A stretch of 64,000 bases of DNA from Argyresthia goedartella. Taxonomy: Eukaryota; Arthropoda; Insecta; Lepidoptera; Argyresthiidae. Below are positions 44,756-54,926 of the stretch, piece after piece. Numbering within the stretch: the first letter of the stretch is position 1; every line of letters begins with the position of its first letter. The notes under the pieces were generated by a model. The model ran no database searches. It saw only the letters and a list, made by a program, of their open reading frames with translations, and had not been told where the DNA came from. The position numbers were made by a program, and so were the translations under genes. Location: assembly GCA_949825045.1 (NCBI GenBank), contig OX463827.1:1448501-1512500 (forward strand), in the 5' to 3' direction.

Positions 44756-46195
44756 CTATTTCATATTACTACTTATATTGCTCTGTGCTACTAAATCTTT
44801 TCGTCGGAGACGCCTATGTACTTGTAGCTTTGTAGGTAAGTTGCGGAGTGTCCCAGGCCTGGTTTTGGTCTTTTTGTACATAAATTTCGTAGTTAATGAA
44901 AGCAAGTATTTTTTTGCATCTGCGCACAGTTCGAGAATTTTGCTTGCATTTTTTTCATTAAGTGGCGTATTGTAGCCAAAGTCATTCAAATTTCTGGTAT
45001 TTAAAATATCAAAATGATAATCAAATATTTATTTATTTCACAAAAAGCAAACAATTTTAACTATAATTTAAATATTATGTGACGACTTATGTGTAAAATC
45101 AAGATTAAACAAAAACAGTACTTGTGATCCCCACACTAGGCAAGCCTGTATCGTGTGGATCATTCAGAGGAGGGACTGACACACAATTTCAATAATTTAG
45201 ATTCACCTGCACCAAAAATAACAATTGCAATCAGCGCGTTACTCGCAACTAAGTTGAAGTGCAGTTGTTTGTCACAAAATTCAATCGCTTTTGCGACGCT
45301 GTTGCTGAGTAATTGGGAAGCCAACTTGACTTTCATGACTTCATTTCTGAAGTGTATGTGCCTGCTGCTAAGTTTGTTGGCTAAATGTAAACTATTTTCT
45401 TCTTGCAGATTGTGCAATGCCAAAATCAGGTCCCATTTTATTTCTTTGTCCTCAGCATTATTTATGCATTTCTGTGCCTCCAATAGATTTCTCATGAGTT
45501 TTGTCATGTGGCAGGCGTCTAAAACACGGCAATCTCATAACCTCCACATGGATGAGAAAATGTAGTTTGCATGTTTTCCTTATTTTCAAGATTGCAACCA
45601 AGTGCTTTCATGCAGTTTATATTGGTCTTACAGCCATCAAAAGTTAAAGAAACGATTTTAACACCTATATCATGGCATTTTTGAAGTGTCAGTAATATCA
45701 TGTTGGACTTCATTTCCCCAGTTAGACTGTGTATGAAAAAATAAGCAACTGGCAGTGTCCAAGCCTGGTTTAACCACAATAAAAACGTAAGCTTGGGTCG
45801 CTTTCAGATCTGAATCATCATGTCCGATTCCTAAATCCACAAGGTCTTCAAATTTTCTGCCAGTCCAGGTTTTTTGCTGTCTAATAGACATTTCATCAAC
45901 CACTAAACTGCATAACAGTGGTTCAGAAGTCGTTTTCGCTTTATCAGCCAGTCTTAAGAAAGCCTCTTCATTAAACCCTGGCTGGGCATCGACATTTTGA
46001 TACCACCTAAATAATGTATTTGGGTGTAGCAGATTTTGAGCAAATACTTCACGTAAATATTCTTACGCTGCTGGAGAGTAAAAATGCAGCGTTAGTGCAA
46101 ATTTTCGAAGTTCTGGGGGATACTTGGCAAAGGAAACTTTTCTTTTTGCCGTTAAAATGTCTACAACTTTGTCACTGGATTCGTTAACATTCTTT
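44756..46195 (-). pseudogene. P-element/THAP9-type transposase, N-terminal and central parts
   Basis: In minus order: KYPPELRKFALTLHFYSPAA with a stop, LLHPNTLFRWYQNVDAQPGF, LVVDEMSIRQQ (first catalytic Asp), ATQAYVFIVV, TLPVAYFFIHSL, VSLTFDGCKTN (second Asp), ALGCNL, then IKWDLILALHNLQEENSLHL, LANKLSSRHIHFRNEVMKVK, KLASQLLSNSVAKAIEFC, and FGYNTPLNEKNASKILELC. Several frame changes and a stop near 46065. No THAP zinc finger or terminal inverted repeats seen upstream because a SINE and other repeats adjoin. This is a mobile-element transposase relic, not a domesticated gene, as it is broken. Confidence 0.87.
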
Positions 46196-46197
46196 AA

Positions 46198-46465
46198 TAT
46201 AATAATACAATAATAATAATAATACCTTGGACACTATTTACACACATTGATCTAGCCCCAAACTAGGATTCTCCTGTATCTTGGGTACTAGACAACGATA
46301 CACATACTTATATAGATAAATATTATGCTTAGATAGATAAACAACCATGACTAGGGTACAAACATCCGTTCTCATCAAACAAATATTTGGCCCCACCGGG
46401 ACTCGAACCCGGGACCCTTGGCTTCGTAGGCAGGGTCACTGCCGACTCGGCCATTCGGGTCGTCG
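46198..46465 (-). mobile_element. tRNA-derived SINE
   Basis: On the minus strand: head with ATGGCCGAGTCGG (A box) and CCCGGGTTCGAGTCCCGG (B box), a body with ATGTTTGTACCCTAGTC, and a (ATT)n tail. Lies directly upstream of the P-type transposase coding region. Confidence 0.82.
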
Positions 46466-47234
46466 AATTTCGAATTCTTTGTGAAGAATGATAGTGATAT
46501 TTTGGCTTGGTGTGTCAGGTGCATGTGAAGTAAGTACCTTCCTTTTCTTTTTTTGACTTAAATTCTAAATTTATTACGGAACCCTAAATATGCGAAGTTC
46601 GACGCACGACATGCACTTGGCCGGTTTTTAATGTTGTTGGTGCATTCAATAATGTCAATCATCATATTTTGTGTATGGAATTAGCTTCCATTGGAATTCC
46701 TATAGAAATTGTTGATTTCATTTTTATCCTTTCTTCGCGACAGAAAAGTTTAGGCATAGGCATAATTTTTACCCTACAGATACTGTTTTTAGCAGGAATT
46801 AGGAGTTATCGTCATTAATTCTGTATTCAGGTAAAATAATAGTGATCTATACCGCTGCGGGTTACAAATAGTTGCCCCAAGTCGGGCATTAATAGTAGTT
46901 TATGTGACTGCTACATAATGGAGGGCATTTATACTCGAGAGTGGGTTTATGAAACGAGCCGAAGCCGAGTTTCATAATAATATCACTCGAGTGTTTTAAT
47001 GCCTAATTATGTACAGTTACATACACTAGTTTATCTACACACATATCACATTCTCTTGATGTGTTCAGGAACCGCATGTTTGACCGGCATTGTGGCATTG
47101 ATCATTGCTCTGCAGTTGTTTAGCTTGTTCTGTAGTAAAAACTTCACAGACAAACTAGGGGCGGCACGCAGGCGGGCGTCGGCGTTTGAAATTTGAATGT
47201 CATAATTTGACAAATTTTTGTACATTATGGTCAT
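46466..47234 (+). other. Repeat-derived stretch including a LINE RT fragment
   Basis: 46631-46755 codes for NVVGAFNNVNHHILCMELAS then IGIPIEIVDFIF, a motif-A fragment of a LINE RT. 46565-46625 has GAAGTTCGACGCACGACATG, a repeat-like sequence. 46905-47010 holds TTTATGAAACGAGCCGAAGC with inverted matching parts (GGAGGGCATTTATACTCGAG and its echo CACTCGAGTG). No gene. Confidence 0.6.
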
Positions 47235-47736
47235 TGTTCAGGCCTCTCGGCACCCGATGACCTCGCAGGGGCCCATAGCTACGAGGTAGCGTAGCGATCA
47301 AATGCCAAGAAGCAAGAACGTCGGCGATTCACCGAGCTAAGTAAATAGATTCTATCTGACCTGGTCTGTGCTTCGTTCCCGTCAAACTCCTGTCTCTCTG
47401 CAAGGCCTGGGTGCACCCTAGGCTCTTCTTGGTAGACAGGTTCTTCAGCCAACCAGGTATGGCTGGCAGGCCAGCTTCGAAGCGCACAGTTTCCGTAAAT
47501 ACGAACTTTATCTGGTTCGGAGAACCACAATACACTCAGCTATAAGACAATCCTGAGGGGAGCCCGAATACAATTGCAGATGGCTTACGATTTTATTTCA
47601 ATGCCCTATACCAATACGCGTTCCATCCCGAGGGCTTTTCGTCAGTCAGTTGTCAAAAACTGCTCTGTGGCAGCTCCGTCAAATTCAAAATGGCCGTTCC
47701 GGAACCATAGATCGAGTATCGATTCTGAATCGAACA
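47235..47736 (-). repeat. BEL/Pao LTR (3' LTR)
   Basis: 502 bp, followed inward by ATCACCCGCCCGG, complement of the purine-rich CCGGGCGGGTGAT. Confidence 0.93.
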
Positions 47737-47768
47737 ATCACCCGCCCGGACAGGCACCCACCTGTCCC

Positions 47769-49166
47769 TTAATCTACGGGCAGCCGAGACAACGTTGCTA
47801 CCGCTCGTTTCAGTACCGAGCCTCCTACTAGAACCTCTGCAGACCGGGGGGTCCCGTCCTTGCCAGGGAACAAGTTAACAATGCGCCCCCTGCGCCAACG
47901 TAGTGGCGGTAGGTTAGCATCCTTAACCAGCACGAGGTCACCAACACTAGGGGGGCTGGTTTTGTCAGTCCACTTAAGGCGCTGTTGTAAGATATGCAGA
48001 TACTCGAGCGACCAACGCTTCCAGAAATTCTGAGTAAACTGCTGCAACATCTGATACCTTGACAACCGATACAATTTCACTCCCTCGAAGGGGTGCTCGG
48101 GCAACGCGTTAAGTGGCTGTCCTATCAAGAAATGGCCTGGGGTCAGAGCCTCCAGGTCATTTGGATCCGAGCTGAGCGGACACAACGGTCGCGAATTGAG
48201 AACGGCCTCGTTCTTACAAAACAATGTCGCGAGCTCCTCAAAAGTCAGCGCGGTCTGACCTACTATACGCCCCAAGTGCGTCTTAGCTGACTTAACTACG
48301 GCCTCAAAAATCCCACCCCAGTGGGGGCAACTCGGTGGGCTGAAGGTCCACTGTATACCCCGACGGGAGAGGGCCGTTCCTATATCCACTTTATTTACAT
48401 TCAAAAGGTTGACTATCTCTCGTAAGCATCGTTCCGCAACGATGTAGTTAGAGCCGTTATCAGAGCGGATCAAAGTTGGAAGTCCCCTTCGAGAAACAAA
48501 CCTATCCAAACAAGCAATGAAAGTCTCTGTCGAGAGATCAGCAACGAGCTCGAGTTCAGGAGCCCGACATCCCCTGGATGCACAATAAGACGGGTTCAAT
48601 TCTCCTGGTACATGTCTCCAAGTCAGTGGGACCTCAGACGACACAATCTGGGAGACACGGTTCGCAACAAAAACCTCTAAGGTATGGACCGAAGCCTTCA
48701 GCCAGCACAAAACAATCTGGCTGTCCGTCCACGCGTACACCGTATCCTCCAAAACCACTGACCCACGCAACACTGTTAGAGTGTTATTCAAAACTTTGGT
48801 CAAAAGAGCAGCCCCGGACAGTTCCAGTTTTGGAATCGTCATCCTTGTCCGAATAGGCGCTACCTTGCTTTTTGCCAAAACCAAACGCACGTCGACCTCC
48901 CCGGTGGAGGTGACGGTTCGCAAATAAACCGCTGCCGCAAACCCTCGTTCAGAGGCATCACAAAACCCGTGAAGGGTTGCCCTGTAATCCCCAGCAGGGA
49001 CCAATTTCCTCGGCAGCGATACATTATTTATATTGAGGCCCAACCATTTCGCTAAATCGTTCGATACAATGCAGCCCTGAGCTCCAGAATCTAATAGGGC
49101 GCGAACGTATGTTGGGTTGCCCGCCAAATCCCAAACAAGCACAGAGGCGATCGGTATTAACACCAC
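47769..49166 (-). CDS. BEL/Pao chimeric pol: protease - RNase H - integrase, RT removed in frame
   Basis: One 465-codon frame. Protease: YVRALLDSGAQGCIVSNDL (residues 19-37). At about residue 47 it joins VSLPRKLVPAGDY, the region before RNase H, so the whole RT including YVDD is gone. RNase H: HGFCDASERGFAAAVYLR, YAWTDSQIVLCWL. At RGCRAPEL it joins ELVADLSTETFIACLDRF, removing the linker and integrase zinc region; about 840 bp against the copy at 62250. Integrase retains SDNGSNY and GGIFEAVVKSAK but has lost the first acidic residue. Ends LSRLPVD-stop, the same as the right-hand copy. Both joins keep frame and there are no stops. Confidence 0.9.
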   Translation of the reverse strand: MVLIPIASVLVWDLAGNPTYVRALLDSGAQGCIVSNDLAKWLGLNINNVSLPRKLVPAGDYRATLHGFCDASERGFAAAVYLRTVTSTGEVDVRLVLAKSKVAPIRTRMTIPKLELSGAALLTKVLNNTLTVLRGSVVLEDTVYAWTDSQIVLCWLKASVHTLEVFVANRVSQIVSSEVPLTWRHVPGELNPSYCASRGCRAPELELVADLSTETFIACLDRFVSRRGLPTLIRSDNGSNYIVAERCLREIVNLLNVNKVDIGTALSRRGIQWTFSPPSCPHWGGIFEAVVKSAKTHLGRIVGQTALTFEELATLFCKNEAVLNSRPLCPLSSDPNDLEALTPGHFLIGQPLNALPEHPFEGVKLYRLSRYQMLQQFTQNFWKRWSLEYLHILQQRLKWTDKTSPPSVGDLVLVKDANLPPLRWRRGRIVNLFPGKDGTPRSAEVLVGGSVLKRAVATLSRLPVD

Positions 49167-49208
49167 CGTCTCCGGTTGGGGGGCAACAAATTGTTGGGCC
49201 GCAAATTC

Positions 49209-51329
49209 CTAGCGAGGGCCCCCGGGGCCCCACTGTGCCTGCAACCGATCAGGCAGGCAGCTATACGCCAGAGGGTCCCATTGTACAAATGGCCCACGCG
49301 CCGGTTCCATTGCCACCCTACGACGCCCCCCGAAGGGTTGTGGGCGTGAATTCAACCGCGGCCGCTCCATGAGCGGGGGGGACATCACATGCGACCGACG
49401 AGGACGAGGCGACGAGCGGGGCGACAACTGAGGCGGCGTCCGAGCCGCATCCGCATAGCTCGAAGTTGTCCCATGCCACCCGCCCGTTACGGCCTGCTCA
49501 ACACACCCAATGTGCCGCTGAGTCGGATGCTGAGTCGCAACCGAAAACTCAGGGCCCCCCATGCGATGACCCTGAGTGCGGCCCTGCACCCCTGGGTGGC
49601 CGCGTGCTTGTGGCCCCATTGCCCGTTGAGTCGGATGCTGAGTCGCAACCGAAAACTCAGGGCCCCCCATGTGATGACCCTGAGTGCGGCCCTGCACCCC
49701 TGGGTGGCTGCGTGCTTGTGGCCCCATTGCCCGCTGAGTCGGATGCTGAGTCGCAACCGAAAACTCAGGGCCCCCCATGTGATGACCCTGAGTGCGGCCC
49801 CGCACCCTAGTACTACCCTGTGCACGTGGGGACGCTGGCCCCTGAGTTGCGCTCCAAGCCGCAAACAAATTCTCAGGGCCCCATTCCGTATCACCCTGGG
49901 TACGGCCCTGTGGACGTGGGGACGTTGGCTCCTGAGTTGCGCTCCAAGTCGCAAACAAATTCTCAGGGCCCCATTCCGTATCACCCTGGGTACGGCCCTG
50001 TGGACGTGGGGACGTTGGCTCCTGAGTTGCGCTCCGAGTCGCAAACGAATTCTCAGGGCCCCATGCCGTGTCACCCTGGGTACGGCCCTGTGGTGGCTGT
50101 TGGCCGGACCGGTTCATGCACAACAAATTGTTGTGGGCCCCACCACAATATCCGCACAATTTTGTGCGCGTGCAGTCCCTAGCCATGTGTGGCCCGAGGC
50201 ACAGGAAACACCAGCCCCGCTGCTTGGCCATCCGGCGCCGTCCCTCAACCCTAAGTTCCCCGAACTTATTGCAATTGGCCACAGCATGGCCAATCTGCCT
50301 ACAACATGGGCAGGTCTCACCTGCACCCCTGGGTGGGGTCAATGCACTCACAGTCCCATACGACTGCCGGTTGGTGCGGTCCTTCCTCGTCGGAGGGCCC
50401 CTACTCACAGCGCTCCCGGCAGCTCTCTGTGGCTCCGAAGGATGGGTGGCCGTCAACCCCAAATTCTCTGCCCGTCGAGCCTCCTCTTCCAAAAATCCGA
50501 CCAAGTCGGAGAAGGCGGGCAGGTCCTCGGCCGACCTCCCGTGAGACTGTTCGAAACGAGTCTGCACGTCAGCGGGTAGGCGGGAAAGTACAATGTACAG
50601 CAATAGGTACGACCATTCACCAACCGGAAGTCCAAGATTCTCTAGGGCCTTGGTGACGGACAACAACGGGTTCAAAACCTCCGTCTGTATGGCCCCGACC
50701 TTGTTCACAACCGGGATACTAAACAAACGGTTCAGTTGGGCATCGGCCAACCTCCGTTTGTTGTGGTAACGTCTGACCAGCAATTGCCTGGCCGTTTCAT
50801 AGTTACCCTCCGTAACTGTCAAATGAGCGACCAGCTCCCTGGGCTCACCCCTCAATGCTGCCACCAGCTGAGCCATTTTGACAGACTTGGTAATGTCCGA
50901 TCGCATGTGCACCAAACTGTCGAACAGATTGATGAAGCTCATCCATTCACCGGACACTCCGTCAAAAGTAGGCATCGTTATGGCAGGTAACCTGGACCCC
51001 GAACCCTGAAGCGGCAGAGGCGCCCCAATGTCACCACTATGGCTGGACTCGCGCTGCCTACGTATGTCCGCAGCCCTCTGCGTGATAGCAGCCGCCATCT
51101 CCATACACTGGTCGACATCCCCTAGCAACCGTGACAGCCTGTCAGGTGCGCAACCATCAACTGCTTCCGCCTGCGCGGACAATTCGAGCACCCTGTTGTA
51201 GCGTTCCTTAACGTCCATAGACCGCTCCAACACCACATCATGCCTATCTAAACGGTCTATCAGACCGTGTGCGGAGGAAAACCATCTGAGCTCCTTAGAA
51301 ACACCCTTCTGTATTTCAGACAACGACAT
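49209..51329 (-). CDS. BEL/Pao gag, intact, 706 codons with internal tandem repeats
   Basis: Starts MSLSEIQKGVSKELRWFSSA. Capsid-like region with SFINLFDSLVHMRSDITKSV and ALRGEPRELVAHL. Three zinc knuckles at about residues 335-400 (CPCCRQIGHAVANC, CFLCLGPHMARDC, CGYCGGAHNNLLC). Then a repeat region: three 30-residue units beginning GRTQGDT and three 36-residue units beginning GRTQGHHMGGPEFSVATQHP. C-terminus SPPLMERPRLNSRPQPF to GPGGPR-stop. Gag makes the particle. Pol starts 43 bp after the gag stop in a different frame, so pol expression needs recoding or reinitiation. Confidence 0.92.
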   Translation of the reverse strand: MSLSEIQKGVSKELRWFSSAHGLIDRLDRHDVVLERSMDVKERYNRVLELSAQAEAVDGCAPDRLSRLLGDVDQCMEMAAAITQRAADIRRQRESSHSGDIGAPLPLQGSGSRLPAITMPTFDGVSGEWMSFINLFDSLVHMRSDITKSVKMAQLVAALRGEPRELVAHLTVTEGNYETARQLLVRRYHNKRRLADAQLNRLFSIPVVNKVGAIQTEVLNPLLSVTKALENLGLPVGEWSYLLLYIVLSRLPADVQTRFEQSHGRSAEDLPAFSDLVGFLEEEARRAENLGLTATHPSEPQRAAGSAVSRGPPTRKDRTNRQSYGTVSALTPPRGAGETCPCCRQIGHAVANCNKFGELRVEGRRRMAKQRGWCFLCLGPHMARDCTRTKLCGYCGGAHNNLLCMNRSGQQPPQGRTQGDTAWGPENSFATRSATQEPTSPRPQGRTQGDTEWGPENLFATWSATQEPTSPRPQGRTQGDTEWGPENLFAAWSATQGPASPRAQGSTRVRGRTQGHHMGGPEFSVATQHPTQRAMGPQARSHPGVQGRTQGHHMGGPEFSVATQHPTQRAMGPQARGHPGVQGRTQGHRMGGPEFSVATQHPTQRHIGCVEQAVTGGWHGTTSSYADAARTPPQLSPRSSPRPRRSHVMSPPLMERPRLNSRPQPFGGRRRVAMEPARGPFVQWDPLAYSCLPDRLQAQWGPGGPR
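49500..50100 (-). repeat. Two adjoining coding minisatellites in gag
   Basis: About 49815-50090: three 90-bp units. About 49500-49810: three 108-bp units. Both unit types encode GRTQG followed by GPE and a TQ-rich tail, so they look like two offshoots of a common unit. Confidence 0.88.
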
Positions 51330-51928
51330 GATCGGAACGATACTTACTCACAATTTGCAGTAACTCAATTATATTGGACCCTCCAGTCTACAACACAAAC
51401 GAGGGAACCCTAATCTATAACTTAAACAATGCTGGTTTCCCCAAACAATAGAAACCGAGTTTTATATCTACACAAATTCTGTAAACAACAATTTAGTTTC
51501 CCTATATCATATAACACACACAGATAGTCAATATTAGTTCAAGTTATAAATTGCTATAAACTGAAAACAATGTCCAAACATTCATTAGCATTACTAGACC
51601 ACTAATAGATTGACTATGCAAACTTCAAACTGCAAACATGATATGACTTCAATGCAAATTTCAATTCACCTACAATGTACCTGTAATGTAATTACTATTC
51701 TGAGTCACATCTCAGTACAACTGGTCATTTAGGGAAAACTGTTATATCTGTCTGTCTACTACCAGCAGTAGACTTATAACTTATAATACTACCAATCTAT
51801 GTGGATACAGGAACAAAACCAAGTTAGCTAATAACCGCCTATACCTACAGATTGATAGTCCCAAATCGTGGGTTCCTGGAGCCCTTGACGGCTGCAAATC
51901 TCAGGAAACCACGCTCTTGCTACCAAAA

Positions 51929-52430
51929 TGTTCAGGCCTCTCGGCACCCGATCACCTCGCAGGGGCCCATAGCTACGAGGTAGCGTAGCGATCAAATGCC
52001 AAGAAGCAAGAACGTCGGCGATTCATCGAGCTAAGTAAATAGATTCTATCTGACCTGGTCTGTGCTTCGTTCCCGTCAAACTCCTGTCTCTCTGCAATGC
52101 CTGGGTGCACCCTAGGCTCTTCTTGGTAGACAGGTTCTTCAGCCAACCAGGTATGGCTGGCAGGCCAGCTTCGAAGCGCACAGTTTCCGTAAATACGAAC
52201 TTTATCTGGTTCGGAGAACCACAATACACTCAGCTATAAGACAATCCTGAGGGGAGCCCGAATACAATTGCAGATGGCTTACGATTTTATTTCAATGCCC
52301 TATACCAATACGCGTTCCATCCCGAGGGCTTTTCGTCAGTCAGTTGTCAAAAACTGCTCTGTGGCAGCTCCGTCAAATTCAAAATGGCCGTTCCGGAACC
52401 ATAGATCGAGTATCGATTCTGAATCGAACA
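51929..52430 (-). repeat. BEL/Pao LTR (5' LTR)
   Basis: 502 bp, nearly identical to 47235-47736; followed by GTCAT. Confidence 0.93.
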
Positions 52431-52599
52431 GTCATAATGTACAAATTTTCGGATAAGAAATTAGTTTTTACCAAATCGTTTTACATTATGCTGGTCTTAT
52501 CGTGCGGTTTTTAGACGCAGTAAAGAGGGTTTATGATACATTTGTAGATAAAAGTGTAAAGGTGTGTTCAGATACCATTATACATACAGAAGTTTTTAA

Positions 52600-53775
52600 A
52601 TTCTACAGAATTAATTTTTACATCATTGTCGGAAATTAAGACAAAGAATTCCCCATAGTGCGAATAACTGTTTCAGTTTTACAATCAGCGCGTGAGTGGA
52701 GGTGCCGCTATTCATACAAATGCATTCAACCCATTTGCTGAACGCGTCAACAACAACGAAGTAGGTATTGTGCCCCACAGACATGTAGTCGAAGTGGACC
52801 CGTTGCCATGCGCCGGTCGGCTGCGGCCACGCGGCGGGCGGCGCGCGCGGCGGGGCGGTGCGCACGCGAACACATGATGCACATGCACCTATAAATCTTT
52901 CAATATCACCGTCTATTCCCGGCCACTACATCCTACTACGCGCCATACTTTTCGTCTTTGTAATTCATAGGTTTCCTGCATGTAATTCTTCTAACATCCT
53001 GTCTTTAAAAAATAATAGGAATTGTTGAGGGGGCACAGGTATTAGGAATTATTGAGGGGGCACAGAGTATGTAGTCATACTCGGTGCCCCCTCAATAAAC
53101 ATCCATTATCATTTTGTAAATCTGTTTTGTGATTATAATAAAAATATTATATTTAAATAAGTAGTAATTAATGTTGTCTGTTCATCTTAAATGTGTCATC
53201 AATATTTAAAAACTCCTTGATCACTTAATGTACACCTACCTACCTAATATAACTATGTGATGTTAATAGAGAAATAGATAGTAAGATCTAAAATTGAATA
53301 TCCGGGGCGATCTAAATACAGTTTTGTTTTGGTGGCCACCCATACGTCGTATACCTAATTAGTGTTTGTAACGTCTGATCTTTCTCGGTTTATTTTATAA
53401 TTCCTTCGAATTTAATTTACATAAGACATAACAACATTAGATGCATAAAGTTACAGTCTACAACACGATCTAGTTCATGAGCCAAACTTTTATTTTCTAA
53501 CGGTGCCCGAGAGAAATAATCCGCTCCCCACCCATATTGTTTTGGCCCGAGACGCATACTGCACCTCATAGTTATAGGCAGATATTATCAGCGCATATCT
53601 CTGTAAACGTGCCGCCCCCTAGTGACCGATATACCGTTTTTTAAATCAAATATCGACAACAACAAAAACGGGTCGCTTCAGCCATACAGGTACTGATGGA
53701 ATCGGTTCACTCCGTATACTATAGCCGTAACTTCCTTTTGGATCTGGCTATTGTTTCGCTCGCTATGAAATCAAA
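52600..53775 (-). pseudogene. Ty3/Gypsy pol remnant (RNase H and integrase)
   Basis: Minus strand: QIQKEVTAIVYGVNRFHQYL near 53735 (RNase H), YGWGADYFSRAPLENKSL near 53520 (tether-like), then after a gap GAWQRVHFDYMSVGHNTYF and VVVDAFSKWVECICM in 52865-52623 (integrase core with the first Asp; the second region is lost). The part between contains unrelated sequence and a palindrome at 53049-53098. Broken beyond function. Confidence 0.78.
53049..53098. repeat. 23-bp palindrome, one mismatch, 4-nt loop
   Basis: Arms 53049-53071 and 53076-53098, loop TAGT. The left arm repeats, in direct orientation, the preceding GGAATTGTTGAGGGGGCACA at about 53010. Confidence 0.92.
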
Positions 53776-54150
53776 TCATTTATTGCAAGTAGGCAAAATA
53801 ATTCACTTTTACAAGTCCAACAATTAATTAAGTCTCATATACATGGAAAAAATTAAAAATAAATCAAATATGATCAACTAAACTAATGAGTACATAACTG
53901 ATTTGAGTTTGAAAAACGAAATTTCTCCTTCAAGTGGTGATTCATGGCTGAATCTCGCACAGGAAAAATAAACTCCATGAACTCTACCAGTGCTTCGGAA
54001 ATACGCCCGTCAGAGTAGATAGCACCAAGAAACTCTACGGGGATGTAATTTTTTAGATTTTCGTCATATTTTTTTTTACGCAATGTACGATATAAAAATA
54101 TATTTAATCTAATGTCAATATTATAGCATCGTATCCATAAGTGCCATTAT
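53768..54150 (-). mobile_element. LINE 3' fragment
   Basis: Minus-strand frame 54083-53883 (LKNYIPVEFLGAIYSDGRIS and NHHLKEKFRFSN) followed by a tail CAATAAATGATTTGATTTC at about 53766-53785. Tail type matches LINE copy 2. Parent family not identified. Confidence 0.55.
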
Positions 54151-54600
54151 GATGTCTCAAAATAACATTCTAACAAAATAAAAAAATAAGTACAAAGACA
54201 AGCTGCAATGAACATAACTTATGAAAAACCAGACTGGACCAGTCCCCCCAAGCAGCATCCGTTCACGAGTATGACTTGTGCACCAGCCATCACCCCTCTC
54301 GCCAGATTTGAGGGAGGGGAGCAACCCGCTACACAGAGCCGCCGCAAGAAAAGACATTTTAGTGAGCATGACCATAAACTCTGGTTTTTTGGTAACAGAT
54401 TTGTATTCTAGGTTAAAACTAATAAATTGTTATGAGTCACCCTACATAGCACTTTTGTACACTTAATTATATTACGAGACTATTAACCCTTTGAATACCA
54501 CCGGCGTTAGCTAACGCCACTTATCCGTTAGAGGTTTTAAATTTGATTACCATGGCATAAGGTCCGGCCCAACTACCCTCGGTTTTTGAGAGGTTAAATT
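54151..54600. other. Unclassified stretch
   Basis: AT-rich with short frames only (54208-54411, 54278-54466, and minus 54375-54157), none recognised. Confidence 0.4.
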
Positions 54601-54926
54601 ACATTATTGCCTTAGTAAAAGTAAGGTTGGTTATTATTATCACTATCATGGAGCTTGGGGCATTGAGGCCATGCAGTTTTGTCTACAACATAATCATTAA
54701 TAGTGTCATAGGCATTCTTTATGAGATTAGCCTTGATAAATGTTTTAAACCTGTGTATGGGCAATTGATAAATTCCCTCTGGTAACTTATTATAAAAGCG
54801 TATACTTTTTGACAAAGGTTTCGACATAACACTAACGCTAGATCCTGAATCGAGTTCCATCTCATATGATTTTACATTGTTTACGACAACTGACAATAAT
54901 ATAGGTTTAAAACTCACGCACCTCAA
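54601..54926 (-). pseudogene. Gypsy protease start joined to a LINE C-terminal tail
   Basis: One 104-codon minus-strand frame. Residues 1-35 resemble a Gypsy aspartic protease (VNNVKSYEMELDSGSSVSVM). From about residue 42 the sequence is IRFYNKLPEGIYQLPIHRFK then LIKNAYDTINDYVVDKTAWP, which is the C-terminal end of a LINE RT protein. So a 5'-truncated LINE inserted in the protease and the fusion stayed open by chance. Not a gene. Confidence 0.72.

Larger units (their letters stand above)
47235..52430 (-). mobile_element. BEL/Pao element with intact gag and deleted pol, 5-bp target duplication
   Basis: LTRs 47235-47736 and 51929-52430, each 502 bp, TGTTCAGG...GAATCGAACA, differing at only a few positions that I can see (about three), so a recent insertion. 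GTCAT borders both sides (47230-47234, 52431-52435). Primer-binding site at 51908-51925. Interior carries a full-length gag frame and one chimeric pol frame. It presumably depends on a complete relative for RT, such as the family member that starts at 61716. Confidence 0.94.

Noticed and set aside
49389..50579. 396-codon plus-strand open frame with repeats
   Set aside because: It is antisense to the intact BEL/Pao gag; the open frame follows from the GC-rich in-frame tandem repeats.
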